From Puccinia triticina (Eukaryota > Basidiomycota > Pucciniomycetes > Pucciniales > Pucciniaceae): DNA of 64,000 nt. Under the pieces are notes generated by a model that did not search any database, was not told the origin of the DNA, and saw nothing but the letters and a program-made list of their open reading frames with translations. Location of the stretch: positions 7,865,501 to 7,929,500 of the forward strand of contig NC_070560.1 in assembly GCF_026914185.1 (NCBI RefSeq), written 5' to 3'. How positions within the stretch are numbered: the stretch's first letter is position 1; the number at the start of each line of letters is the position of its first letter. Both the position numbers and the translations under genes were made by a program. Shown piece by piece: positions 11,402 to 22,493 of the stretch.

Positions 11402-13655
11402 CAACATAGGGTCACTTTTCAATCAGCTAATTGAATCTAGCCTCTTCCCTCAGGCCCCAAAGAACTATGATCCCAACAAACATCTTGGCTGTAAACTTGC
11501 AAACCTGCCAGAAAGATTGATCTCAAGCTCAAAAATTATGAACCCTAGGTTTGATCCAAGCCTTCTGTCAATACCAAGTGGATGTGACCTTCAACCAATT
11601 TATCCACCACAAAATATTATCAAGACAAAACTATTACCACACCAGGCCCAAGGACTCTCATTCATGATTGACCGTGAATCAGTGAATTCCTGCTCCGCAC
11701 AATCTTTATGGTCAAAATCTATCACTGAAAAGTGGTATCTTTGGGAGAGCAAGATTAATGGGACTCATATTGGATTCTCAAATCCTGCTGAAGTTCCAGA
11801 GACAGCCTTAGGTTCTATTCTTGCTGATGAAATGGGTTTGGGAAAATCATTGCAAGCCATTTCTCTCATAGCAACATCTGTGGAACAGGCAAAACTATTT
11901 TCAAAAAATGGTTACAACTCTGATGTAAAGTTTCCTCACACTCATACAACACTCATTGTTTGCCCAGCAAGATTAATAAATAATTGGTCAGAAGAGATTA
12001 TAAAACATGTACAGAAGGGATCAATTGAGTTTTTGAAGTATCATGGACCTCAACGTCACTTGATTCCCAAGTCTTCAATTGATTCTGCAAGTATAATAAT
12101 CACCTCCTATGAAATCATTAGAGCAGAATTCAATCAGCTCCAGAGTTCCAATTCCTCAAGTGCCTCTTTCATATTCTCCCGGTTTTGGTTCAGAGTGATA
12201 TTGGATGAAGCTCAGTGAGTTTTCAGTTCTTTCAAAACTATTGCTAATGAGAAGCTAAATTATGTTTTCAAATCAGCACAATAAGAACAGCAGAATCCAA
12301 AACCCAAATATCAATTCAGTCCATAGTGGCTGAAAGAAGACTTTGCCTCACAGGAACACCTCTTCAAAACAGTCTTCATGACCTCATGGCACTCCTCAAT
12401 TTTATGTGTTCTAACCTCAAAGCCTCATATAACCAATGGTCAGATATCCTCAAGCCACAACTTAAACATGGGAATGTCAAGCCTTTGCAGCTTGTTCTCA
12501 GACATGTCATGTTACGCCGCATAAAAAGATTGACCTTGAAAAATCTGCCAGATATCACTCACCACAACATACTTGTGCCATTGAAACCACCAGCCCAAAA
12601 ATATTATGATCACCAGTTTGAAAAATTCCTGAAAAATTGTCACAATGAGAATCCATCCACCCACCTCAACAAGGAGCAGAGTTTTTTTTCTTATCTCCAT
12701 AGCCTCAGAGGCATTTGTGACCATCCACTGCTTTCCAATCCTAACCTCCGACTAACTGATGATGGTGAGATAAAGATGAATGATAATGATGCAAATTAGC
12801 TCATCACCTCAAGTAGATCATGTCAAACAATTAATCATCATGTTTCTTATGAGGAATGCTGCCAAAGTAAAAAGATTGTCCAGCTATGTGAAATGGTAGA
12901 CCCTCATTCCCCCCTCATGAAAGAAAATACAAAGGTTGTGATTTTTTCAACGTGGACACGTTTCCTGGATTTGTGAGTGCCTATCTAACAATAATCATGC
13001 ATTCAAAAATTCACTAAAAATCAAATTTGTTTCATAATCAAAAGGATTGGAATAGCCCTGAAAAAACACAATATTTCCTTCTACCGTCTGGATGGTGAAC
13101 TGGATGCAAGGATGCAGGACCAATGTCTCAAGGATTTCAAAAACAGCCCAAACACCAATTTACTGTTGGCATCATTGCAAACTGCAGGTGTTGGACTCAC
13201 CATCACCTGTGCTAGCATAGCATTCATCATGGTGAGTCTCAATTTTAGAAAATGGATGCAGAGATAATGATGAATATTTCTGTGTAGGAACCCCACTGGA
13301 ACCCTACTGTTGAAGCACAGGCATTTGACCGCCTTCACCGAATTGGCCAGAAGAAATCTGTACAGGTCTTCCATTTCATCACACCTGAAACTGTTGAAGA
13401 GAAAATTGTTCTTGTTCGTTTGACTCTCTTAAACATTTCCACTAACTCTCACAGCACATAATAATAATACTTGCTCTTATATTGAATTGAAAGGTTCAAA
13501 AAAGAAAGAAAAAGCTAAGCGAGTGAGTCTTTTTGTTTGTTTCAAAGGTTGAAATTAGCAGATTTTATGTTTCTGACCAAGTTGAAAAGTTAAGATCAAC
13601 TATTTTAACCACTACTGATTGGAGGGAGCTTTTGGAAGAGATGCTGACAAGATAA
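11402..13655 (+). pseudogene. SNF2-family ATPase, 5'-truncated, with an in-frame stop
   Basis: SNF2 ATPases use ATP to move along DNA and remodel chromatin or DNA-protein complexes. Exons: to 12214, 12277-12972, 13045-13231, 13288-13407, 13494-13522 and 13559-13655. Motifs in order: LADEMGLGKS (Walker A), TLIVCPARLINNW (Ia), DEAH split by the first intron, LTGTPLQNS (III), the C-lobe RLDGELDARMQ, QTAGVGLTI (V) and [10 protein letters not shown] (VI). No RING finger separates the lobes, unlike Rad5/HLTF, so it is a compact SNF2. Coding similarity starts right at the edge of the hairpin array; the first Met of its own is at 11538, so the N-terminus is lost or displaced. A TAG at 12797-12799 is in frame, and coding sense continues after it. 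Intron phases are 0 and 2, unlike the minus-strand genes. It converges on the 1183-aa gene. Confidence 0.85.
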
Positions 13656-13656
13656 A

Positions 13657-13806
13657 CCTCCAGAATTCTTTACAAAAATGGAAAATTATATAAAAGACCA
13701 CGGATAGAACTCCAGAATACTTTACAAAAATGGAAAATTATATAAAAGACCACCGATGAAACTCCAGAATACTTTACAAAAATGGAAAATTATACAAAAG
13801 ACTAGC
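13657..13806. repeat. Three 52-bp direct repeats between convergent gene ends
   Basis: A unit starting CTCCAGAATACTTTACAAAA and ending in TATAAAAGACCACNGAT is present three times with few changes. It fills the gap between the SNF2 stop (13655) and the stop of the 1183-aa gene (13802-13804), and slightly overlaps the latter. AT-rich, TATAAA-like sequence on either strand could serve as a shared 3'-end or termination zone. That role is inference. Confidence 0.85.
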
Positions 13807-16800
13807 TTGCATGGGCAGCATAAGGCATGAAATCATCAGTCATAATACGAACCTCTTTGATTTTAAGATTTTCAATGGTGCCTGGAGTCAAGTTTTTTAA
13901 CCATTCTTCTTTGTAAACCTGCCTGGAGAGCCTTTCTGGGATTCTTGGATTCTCCTCCGTGTTTTCTGGCTCCTCCCGTGCTATGAACTTCTTCTTCCGT
14001 CTCGATTTTCCAATCCGTGATCCAACCTGAATTTCATGATCAATAGTTTTGACCAGGGCAGAAAACCCATCAGATCTCCAGCTCAACTTCAATTTTCTAT
14101 GTTTTGTAACACGATCAACCAATATCTCCTCGGTATCGGAGCAAACTGCTGGGTCCTTGAACTGAGCTGCAAGCTCTGGATAACCGTTTTCATCACACCA
14201 CTGCTGCCTTCTTTCACAAACCTTCCATCAAAATAAAACCAAGCATGAGTCATTTATTCAATGGGAAAAGATAAGAAATTTCAAACATACCCTTGAGCGT
14301 GTCTTTATAGACCTGTTCCGTGCCTTTTGTGCATCCAACGCAGTTTCGCCACCCTTTTGGATCAACTTCCACTGAGTCTGAAGATGATTGAAGTATCGTT
14401 CAAGTAAGGCTGAAGCTATCGCATGGGTAGCATGATCAGGTGACCAAGGATGATTGTTATACTCTCCTGAGTGAAGAGCCATGCTAAGAGTCCGATAAAA
14501 AACTACATCCATAAGCTGATTGAAAGGGTGTTTCCAGGAACTTTCCCAGTCAAAGGTGAAGCGTGTTAAACCCAGATCACGTAACTGGGTTTGCAGCCAG
14601 CTTTTGTATGCTTGGGTATGATTGCTGGTGCTTGCTGGTGCTGTTGGACGTGGTTGGTCGAATCCAAGGTTTTTTCCCCTCTGAACTGCAAGATCTCGCT
14701 CTTCGGCATTTGGTTGTAGGGGGAGTGTTTTGAGATCGGTTCCGGTGACACCAAGGAGCAGCCGGGTATGTTGATGAACAATATTCTTCAGTGGTTCCGA
14801 ACCTTCAGGTAAAGTGCCGCGCAGATCCTTCATACGTTCCTTCTGGGTTTTCTTCTTTGCAGAAGCTGATAACTTATTTCGTAGACCCTTGTTCCGCCTA
14901 GATCTTGAATCAGCTGCATAATCTTCAGCTGGAGAATGATCACTATTATCTTCTCCTTCCTCTCCATCACCTCCACCACCTCCACCACCACCACCGCCTC
15001 CTCCACCTCCGCCGCCTCCTCCACCTCCACGGTCTCCACTGCCTCCTCCAGCTCCGCCACCACCGCCGCCTCCTCCAGCTCTGCCGCCACCGCTGCCTCC
15101 TCCAGCTCCGCCGCCACCGCCGCCTCCTCCAGCTCCGCCGCCACCGCTGCCTCGTCCAGCTCCGCCGCCGCCACCGCTGTCACCATCATTGCCACTGCCT
15201 CCTCCTCCTCCTCCTCCAATTCTTTGACCACCACGGCCCTCTTCATCACTGTTCCTGCCCCCATTTCCTCCAGAACCGCCAGCTTGTTGTGTTGGTTGTC
15301 GAGCATTTTTGTTTGGGTGATTTTGTATAGATGATTTTGGCTGGGGCGGTTGAGATTGTGTGGAAGCATTTGATTGTGGAATGGCGAAAGGTACAGAACG
15401 CCAAGCTGGTGGCTTTGGATTTTGTGGGATTTGTGAAGTCGAACCAGAAGTGTATTTCTGAGCCAAGTGGGTGATGGATTTTGCCTTTTTTGGCTCCAAT
15501 CGTGTTGGAATTGGTGAGTCAGAAGTTAGTGTTGGAATAGGCTGGAGGATCTCCTTGGAAAGTGGGTGTGGACCAGAGTGAATTCGAACAAGTTTTCTTG
15601 AAGAATTTGCCTGAGTAGATGAACCAGGGTTGAATTGATTTTGGGTTTCACTTGAGTTGACTGGTCTTATTTGATTCGTTTGATCTGGAAAAATTGTGGA
15701 GCAAGGAAATTTAGAGAATCTTTCTGCAAACATAATTCCCCAAAAGATTAATGATTTACCTTCAAAATCAATCTGTATATCTACTTCCTCACGTTCTACT
15801 GCCCTTCCTTTTCCCTTCTCACGCCGTTCAACTGGAGAGGAGGGCTCGCCAACTTTCCCCCAGTGAATAATATCAACAGAAATATCTCAAAAACCGCCCA
15901 ATTGTGATTGAAAAACTTACAGTTAACATTCAAAGCAGATGAATTCCAATCCCAGCCTTGATTTGCATTCTCTTGATCAAGGCGTGGACGTTTTGAAGAT
16001 TCCCCAGCTGCATACAAACAGAATTGTTTTTATTCAACTGTCAAACCCAGAATAATCATTGGGACAACATGAAACATACTTTTCTTTGCCAGGGTTTGAA
16101 GAGGTTCGCCAAACTGCCGTGAATTAAAAACTCCCCCACCTCTCACGGCTGCATCAATCAGCCTCTGCCTACTTGGGTTCAAATCTTCGTTCATCCTCTT
16201 TGGCCCCTTCATGAGGCTCCCAAATTCCTTCTTGTTGAATTTGCCTTTCAAAGGTAAAGATTGCATGCGTTTACGAGGTTCCATATTAGGTGGGTTGAGT
16301 TTTGACAGGTATGATTCTGGCCGAGATCCACCACTCTCATGACTTATGGGTGTTCTTTGGGGCCCTTTCCTCCATTTCTCAATCATTTCTTCTAAAAAAA
16401 CTCGCACAAAGTAAAAATCAGATAATTTACCTGGAACATGTATGAAATAGTTGAAAATCTTACTCCTCTCTTGCTCGTGCCTTGAAAGTACCGCAGTTTT
16501 TCTTAGAATCTCTGACCTCCTACCAAACTCTTCTGAAAGTAAATCCGCTTTTCCTATATACCTTATCAAAATTTAGTAATCAATAACAAAATAATAGATT
16601 TTTAAAGAAATCCCATACGTTTTACGTTTGCATCATGCTCTGGTGGAACATAAAATGGATTCCAAAACTCATCTTGCAATTCTTCATTTGCACGTGTCAC
16701 TAGAGAAAATGATTGCCTTTCAATTGCGGCTTCCGGATTATCATTGATTTCTACCTCTCCATGAGCTATTCCACATTTGGATCCAATGTGAAGAAATCAG

Positions 16801-18618
16801 CATGCAAAAAATCTTCATCCAGTTTTCTCACTATCTTCAGTATCACACAAGCTTACATTTATCCACATCAATGATGAATCCACCCGACATCTGCTTTTCA
16901 CGTTGTTCCACATTTTTCTCATCTGTTTTTGAACTACTATCATCTCTCCAGATGTTTCTTGTCGGTGATACGACTGATAAATCAAAATGAATTATTAGGA
17001 ACATCGAATAATTAACAGTAAATCATAAAAATCTCACTATCTTCCTCTGAACCAGCTCTCCAGCCTCCTTCATAGTTTAGTCTAGGCTGGCTGGTGCCCT
17101 CATTCCAACGAACCGATGCGGATGGACCTTCACCTGTTGACTTAACCTCCGATAGAGAGATTCCTAGAGGATAGAAATCCTCACTTCCATCGCCTGAAAC
17201 AATGGTCAGAAGACCAAGATGTCAAAGCTTGCACTGAATCATATAGATTATAGTACACAAGAAACCACCCACTTTCATAAAACTCTCTCGGCTGATGCCT
17301 TCCCCAAGCACTTCGATCATCATCACTGCTATTTTCATTGCCTCTAGGGGTCAATGATTTTGATTTTTGTTCTGTTTGCGCTACTGATTCCTGGAAACGA
17401 TCTTTAATCACCCGTTGTGAGTATCCCCATTTGTTCCGATGATATGATTATGTGGAGGGAATCCAAACACACTTGATATAGAAGTTTGACTACCTTGTTC
17501 ATCATTCAAGGTTCTTGACTGCGTGGATTGAATGTCTCCTGCTCTTGAAAAGCTAACCGTTGGAACCTGTGATGTGTTGGCTGAAAGCCGATCTTTTGTT
17601 TACATGTTAACATTCATGGCTTTGAATTTATAAAATGGCAGAATACATAAGAGTTATCTGGCTCACCGGTATCACCCCCAGCTGTATTTCCATCCTCAGA
17701 TATGTTTCTTAACATAGTTCGGATGGGAACATTCGCTTGCCGCATGTGTTGTTGAGTAGCAAGTGCTGTTTGCAAAGTTGCAGAAGTATCACTTCCAGAG
17801 CGTGATTCACCAGACCTTCCCTCCGTTCTTGATGACGAGCCCTTTCTTGTTGAAGCTGACCCATGTTTCCTTTCCTTTGTTCGGACTTGGCTACCTAAAT
17901 TTCAAACAGAATATTAGCAACTTAAACTTGTGTAGTGGGAAGAATTAATGAAGGCAGAACATACGGCTTGTTTCACTCCCAGCAGAAGATGTTTCTGTTA
18001 TTTTTTTCATACAATGAGCAGCCTGGCATATTATCACGCAAAAAAGAAGCAAGAAATCTAAATGACTAACTACTTTGCCGTGAAGCACTCCCCTGTAACC
18101 TAGCTGTCCCAGTTCCTAAAAAGGCATATCAGTCACCAATAAAATCCGCACCAAAATAGATAAGACTTACTTGTGGGATTCACAACTGGTGATTGACTGA
18201 TCAAAGTTTTGGGGTCAGGTCCGATTTGATTTGTGTTTTTCGGATTTTCTGAAGAAAATAATGTCAAGCAGTTGTTTTAAAGTTTAGGTGAGGAGTGTAA
18301 CATAAGCGGAAAACCTAGTGAGGGGAATTCATACATACCAGTTGAACTCTGCCCAATATTTGAATCATCCTTTGACTCGGAGTATCTATCTAAAACAGGA
18401 TCATCTGGAGCTGAATTTAGGGATTGATCAATGGAAACATTTCATATCTTAGTAAATGTGTAACACACAGAACAGCCTTCCACATGGAGCATGAACTTAT
18501 TTTAGATCACAAAATCCAAATGAGCATAAAAAGGAAGCAGGAGGGAAGTTTTTTGTGGGATCAACTGACAGTCCACACTATTACGAAGTGATTCTTTAGT
18601 CTTGGGGTTCGTGTCCAT
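13802..18618 (-). CDS. Unknown 1183-aa protein, 17 exons, Gly-rich centre
   Basis: One continuous frame joins 17 exons: 18618-18570, 18410-18339, 18248-18171, 18115-18071, 17994-17965, 17894-17667, 17580-17494, 17401-17273, 17193-17038, 16973-16857, 16765-16619, 16553-16464, 16391-16080, 16007-15921, 15831-15760, 15723-14291 and 14221-13802. The first 15 introns are all phase 1, so exons 2-15 are all multiples of three (30 to 312 bases). The last intron is phase 0. Residues 1 to about 700 are Ser/Thr/Asn-rich and disordered. About 714-820 is an almost pure Gly run with Ala, Ser and Arg. The last 350 residues look folded (for example WSPDHATHAIASALLERYF and KHRKLKLSWRSDGF) and resemble, by eye, C-terminal regions of proteins found beside CACTA/Plavaka-type elements in basidiomycetes. 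Function is unknown. Confidence 0.72.
14985..15290 (-). repeat. Gly-codon microsatellite-like tract in the 1183-aa gene
   Basis: On the coding strand this is an imperfect repeat of GGN codons (GGAGGCGGCGGTGGC-type), including several near-copies of a 33-39 base unit containing GCTGGAGGAGG. Read in the other frames or strand it gives spurious Ser/Thr- or His/Leu-rich open frames. It encodes the Gly-rich linker and is the most GC-rich part of the giant element. Confidence 0.85.
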
Positions 18619-18699
18619 TATCAGTTCTTGAAAAGTTCTTGTCACTGAAGAGTAGTGTGTAACACGAATTTCGATTGGTCAGAAGTGTTTTTGAGGATT

Positions 18700-19887
18700 C
18701 TGGGGAATTGATTGCTAAATCAAACAGCACATATATATATCTTCATAGACCTGACTTGACTAGAGGCAACCTCAAAATCATCGTTTCGCACAATTATACA
18801 CTTGAGGCCTGGGTATTCTGTACTGTGAATCAGCAATACCAAATAAGTCCTTTGGGTACGCAAAAACTTCTCTCAGAATCAACACTGTTGTATCACTACA
18901 CTATGAATGCACGGATTCCAAAGCCATGCAATCCTTACATAAATAATATACTCTACTCGCAATCAAACACAGCACATCCCACTATCCTCCACCTTGAATC
19001 AGCAGTGCATACACAAAAGTATGATTCATCTTACCATATTTGGCCTTTGTTGACATAGAAACTCAAGACCATTTGAGTTCTGAAGTCAACCGAACAACGC
19101 AGTGCAATTTGACATTATTGAGCAGTGTCACTGTTGAATTTGAATTTTATGCTTTGACAGCAATGCAAGCACAGCTTTCTCGAAGTGCATCCTCAAAATC
19201 ACTGTTTCTGATTAATGAGCTCGCAATTGGATGCATGAATTCATACCATAATCCACCTTAAATCAGCTGTTCCCCTTGACTGGTATGAGTGATCTTCCGA
19301 TCAAACCCAATATTCATGAATAAAGGAACATGTCACTTTATGCAAAATTGCTCAGCAGTTTTGTTAGAAATGTCATGTATGTTGCCAAATTTGAGCCCAA
19401 AAATGAATCATTTGGATGCAATCAAGGTATATCAAAATCAGCTAAAAAAAACTGAACCATCATTTGTTTGCATCTTACCAACCGATTGGACGGGACAGGA
19501 TCACATGACTCCACTATATGATCAATCAATTCTGTTTGAGTGTACCGATGGAAGTGTATCCATTGAATTCGTAATCCGATCACAAACCAACTGGCACAAA
19601 GAAAGGTGTCATCAACATATTGTAAAAACCAACTCATCAATTCAATGTGATTTCCTCGAATCAGCAGCTGTGGAGATTAAGCCAAACAGATGTGGAAGCG
19701 TTCTACTTTCAATTATTTATAACATAGATGATAAGCGTGAACGATCATCCTCAATTGTTAAGAGGAAAAGTTTTACCCGTAGCAAGCTTCAAAAAATCTG
19801 TGGAATCTCCCCAATATCATTGGATTAAACTTACATATTACTACGGCTCATTACTGCAATTAAATCTCGACAATTTTTCCAGACACC
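18700..19887. other. No convincing gene between the 1183-aa gene and the 209-aa gene
   Basis: AT-rich sequence with scattered ATCAGCA and AATCA words. Several open frames of 60-180 codons occur (for example 18675-19058 and 19289-19828). They lack homology I recognise, consistent codon bias and splice links to the next gene. It may contain the promoters of the divergent 1183-aa and 209-aa genes. Confidence 0.5.
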
Positions 19888-20693
19888 ATGCTCAGTCTAT
19901 ACAAAATCAAAGGTGATTTAAATACAGTCATACCGAATGCAGACCAAGTTCATTTCTGGGGGTACATAAAAACCAATGAAACGGTATGCACAAGATCTGA
20001 TATAACTCATGAAATGTGCTACTTAACATTGTGTTTTATCTTTAGTCTGTGTTCTGTAAAATAGATGGGATAGTGATGAGCCGATGCTTTGTTTCTGGTA
20101 AATGGTCAAATGGTCAGAATATGTGCTCTCTGGCACTTGTTCCTACTCGGAAAATTCAGAACGCGTTGCTAGAGGATATGCTGTATACGATAGATGGAAA
20201 CGTTACGTCTGAACCAACTGGAGGACTATTCAATTTCAACTTTGGTCCAAATGACGCAAGGATTGCCAGAGGAGATCCAAAGGAAACGTGTAAAACCAGG
20301 GTTATGATTTGGAGTGATGGGACTATTCTCTCGGTGAAATTGAATGAGGAGGAATTTAGTTTTGAGGTCATTGTAGGGCACAAGGTGAATGTAAGTGTCC
20401 ATTCAACTTTTCTCAATTAATTTGATTCTCACTAACATCCTACTATAGAATCATGGTGAACTGTTGAAAGCCAGGTACATCTTAGACAATGATCACATAA
20501 GAATTCCACCTGGAACGATTCTCAAAGAAGGAGATAGGGTAAACTTCTACGGAAGCCTTGAAGGAGTTGATGAATTTTTGGGCCTTATCATTGTTCAAGT
20601 GAGTAATCCCCTTGTTGAATTATATGCAACACAGGTTGACTTATTTCCATTTAGGTCAATGAGGGAATGTATTATAGCACAACCAAAGAATAG
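19888..20693 (+). CDS. Small beta-rich element-borne protein (209 aa)
   Basis: Four exons, 19888-19983, 20046-20390, 20449-20598 and 20655-20693, joined by phase-0 introns of 62, 58 and 56 bases with GTATGC, GTAAGT and GTGAGT donors. The protein alternates hydrophobic and polar residues as in beta barrels. Two parts look alike: NADQVHFWGYIKTN near the start and EGDRVNFYGSLEG near residue 175, each a hydrophobic strand followed by Tyr-Gly. Such Gly-hydrophobic-Tyr-Gly patterns occur in OB-fold single-strand DNA-binding proteins, but this is a visual impression only. It lies at the right end of the giant element, and its all-phase-0 introns set it apart from the minus-strand genes. The start Met was chosen because upstream frames are not continuous with it. 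Confidence 0.6.
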
Positions 20694-20825
20694 AACTTTT
20701 TTACGGCACCAGGCCAAATTTAAGAATGCTGTTGTAAATCTCAATTTTATCACATCAAGATGCAGAGCCCTATCAACACCCCAAGAGCTACTCTTTGCTA
20801 TGAAAAGCAGCTCTTTTGTGTAGTG

Positions 20826-21530
20826 AAGCAAAAAACCACTACTCTGGATCCAGAGTAGCATTAGTGCTAGTGGAAAACCACTACTTTGAGTGGTAGTGAA
20901 CCACCAGCACTGCTACTGTAAATTTGAGCAGTGTGGAGTGATTCCCTTTTTTTCAAATCAGCTACAGTGTAGCATACCAGAAAAATTGGTGCTTTTTGGC
21001 GCTATGAGCACTTTTTAGCGCCAAAAGCATAGCAATGACGCTGCTTTTGTGCCAAAAGCATAGCCAGCAAGTGCACCTTTTGGTGGAAAATGTGGCAAAT
21101 GATAAATAATCATCAATCCTCCATCAATCAATGATGTTGTGGATTGACATTTGAATGGTGCTACAGTATTGCAGAAAAATTGCTAAAATAGTGTTTTTTG
21201 TCCTACTTTAGTGAGAAGCATACCGGAGTTTCACTACTTGCTGCTGAAAATAGCTTGCTATTTTGGTGCATTTCTTCGCCTAAAAAATTCAATGAAAAGC
21301 ATAGTACCCAGCCTTCTACTAAAAGCATAGTGAGTTGGGCCAAAATTGCTATGCTTTTGCTATGCTTGCTGCTACATGTAGTCTAGCTCTTGTGGTGTTG
21401 CCCCTATGATACATTATGCAAAAAATATGATGTATTGTATTGGATAAAAAATGCAATACAGATGCAATGTATAAGCAATACATGCCATGTATAATAAATA
21501 CATGTATTGTATTTGTTCCAGCATTGCTGA
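20826..21530. repeat. Palindrome-rich right arm of the giant element
   Basis: Three word families are packed here. A perfect 20-bp palindrome (CTACTCTGGATCCAGAGTAG) at 20841-20860 is followed by CCACTAC/GTAGTG words to about 20900. GCTATGCTTTTGGCGC and its complement recur from 20990 to 21370. ATGTATTG/CAATACAT words fill 21405-21520. These may be subterminal repeats read by the transposase or later insertions. No coding sequence is seen. Confidence 0.7.
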
Positions 21531-21787
21531 TACACTTAAATTTTTTAGCATCTGCTTTTATTTCATCAGAAAACTAGTTTGAAATTGGTGTGAAATTGTT
21601 GTGTATACAAGAAGGAAGTTTTGGGCAATTTCATAATCTTACCTTGTGAATATGAAAATATATTCAGTATCCAACCCAGTGATTTTAAATTGAAACTTGT
21701 TTTCTATCCAGAATCTTTATGGTGATTTTCATCATTTTTGCTGAATCCCTCAAAGTGTCACAGTTCTGAATTGAAGTCACTGCAAGG

Positions 21788-21816
21788 CCAGTGCCCTGAA
21801 ATTTCCCCTGGTGTCA
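21788..21816 (-). repeat. Right terminal inverted repeat and TSD of the giant element
   Basis: The bases 21788-21813 are the exact reverse complement of 952-977, and TCA follows at 21814-21816 as on the left side. The pair defines both ends of the element to the base. Confidence 0.9.
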
Positions 21817-22440
21817 TGTGGACTACAGCTTACCCCCCGGGAATGACCCACACCTCATCTCAAGTAACGAAAGCCTCTCTGGACTCCGAGGTGCTGATCT
21901 GACTCATTCCAGCCCCCTTAGAAACAACCCAGCAGCCCCCCCATTTGGAAGAAATCCCGCCTCCTCCATTGGAAACAAACCCATTGCCCTCAGAGGGCCC
22001 AATCACCATCTTCCTGGTGAGTATTCTTTCACTTACTCCTTCCCATCCCATCTCATCTCCAACCCCCTTCCCTCCAGCTGGAAGCCCGTCCGGTTCCAAC
22101 CCCCCAGACGTGCAAAACCAACTGAGCAAGGCAGGACCCCAACGCACGCCCACAGTGCCCTGAACTGGCGCGCCGGCGTCCCCTTACCCCATGAATCTGT
22201 TACCACCAGACCCCCATCAAGTGTGGTCCCCAAGCAGCGCCAACTCAAGGAAATTGAGTGCCAGAGGGTCTGCAGCCCTTTTGCCCGAAGACCTTGAGGA
22301 GATGCAGGTGGCCCTACAAGCCATTGAGGGCACCTTTTCCCTCAGTCCAGAGCTGATGGAACGGGCCCAGCCCCTATTTCAGGTGAGTTACTCATCAGCT
22401 TACTTGGGTTGGTTGCTGATGAGTCACCATATCACAGATG
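21817..22440 (+). pseudogene. Fragments of a multicopy rust-type gene (5' part)
   Basis: Pro-rich coding-like sequence with believable splice sites (GTGAGT near 22018, CCCTCCAG near 22077) is followed by an exon ending LPEDLEEMQVALQAIEGTFSLSPELMERAQPLFQ and a GTGAGT donor at about 22382. In my recollection this segment recurs in repeat-associated hypothetical proteins of rusts. The gene is broken by the giant element on its left, the foldback at 22471 and the solo LTR at 23176, and it resumes at 27974. No function is known. Confidence 0.5.
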
Positions 22441-22493
22441 ATGCCAGAAGCCCGCAACATGGCCATACTCTGTAGAGACTGTAAAATGAAGAT

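Larger units (their letters stand above)
952..21813. mobile_element. Giant CACTA-like DNA transposon carrying Tet-like dioxygenase and SNF2 genes
   Basis: The ends are perfect 26-bp inverted repeats (952-977 and 21788-21813) starting CACCAGGGGAAATTTCAGGG. They are flanked on both sides by TCA (949-951 and 21814-21816). A CAC start plus a 3-bp duplication is the signature of the CACTA/EnSpm/Plavaka group, and the element encodes a Tnp2-like transposase, so ends and enzyme agree. Genes inside, in order: transposase (-), unknown 754-aa protein (-), Tet-like 2OG-Fe(II) dioxygenase (-), SNF2 ATPase (+), unknown 1183-aa protein (-), small beta-rich protein (+). Five of the six are open across all predicted exons; SNF2 is 5'-truncated and has a nonsense codon, so this copy may need help in trans. 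Later insertions (1240-1800 and 9930-11400) inflate its length. Ends, duplication and gene content are seen directly; the functional unity is inference. Confidence 0.88.

Noticed and set aside
9919..11422. Long open frames of 100-370 codons on both strands
   Set aside because: They are forced by the palindromic unit, which lacks stops in several frames; the strands mirror each other and the products are repetitive.
12769..12804. A 35-base intron (GTGAGA...TTAG) that would remove the SNF2 stop codon
   Set aside because: It is shorter than credible fungal introns and splicing it shifts the frame into another stop.
14905..15334. Ser/Thr-rich and His/Leu-rich open frames opposite the 1183-aa gene
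   Set aside because: They are shadows of the GGN repeat that encodes the Gly-rich linker on the minus strand.
18675..19828. Open frames of 127 and 179 codons upstream of the 209-aa gene
   Set aside because: No domain, irregular codon use and no splice connection to the supported exons.
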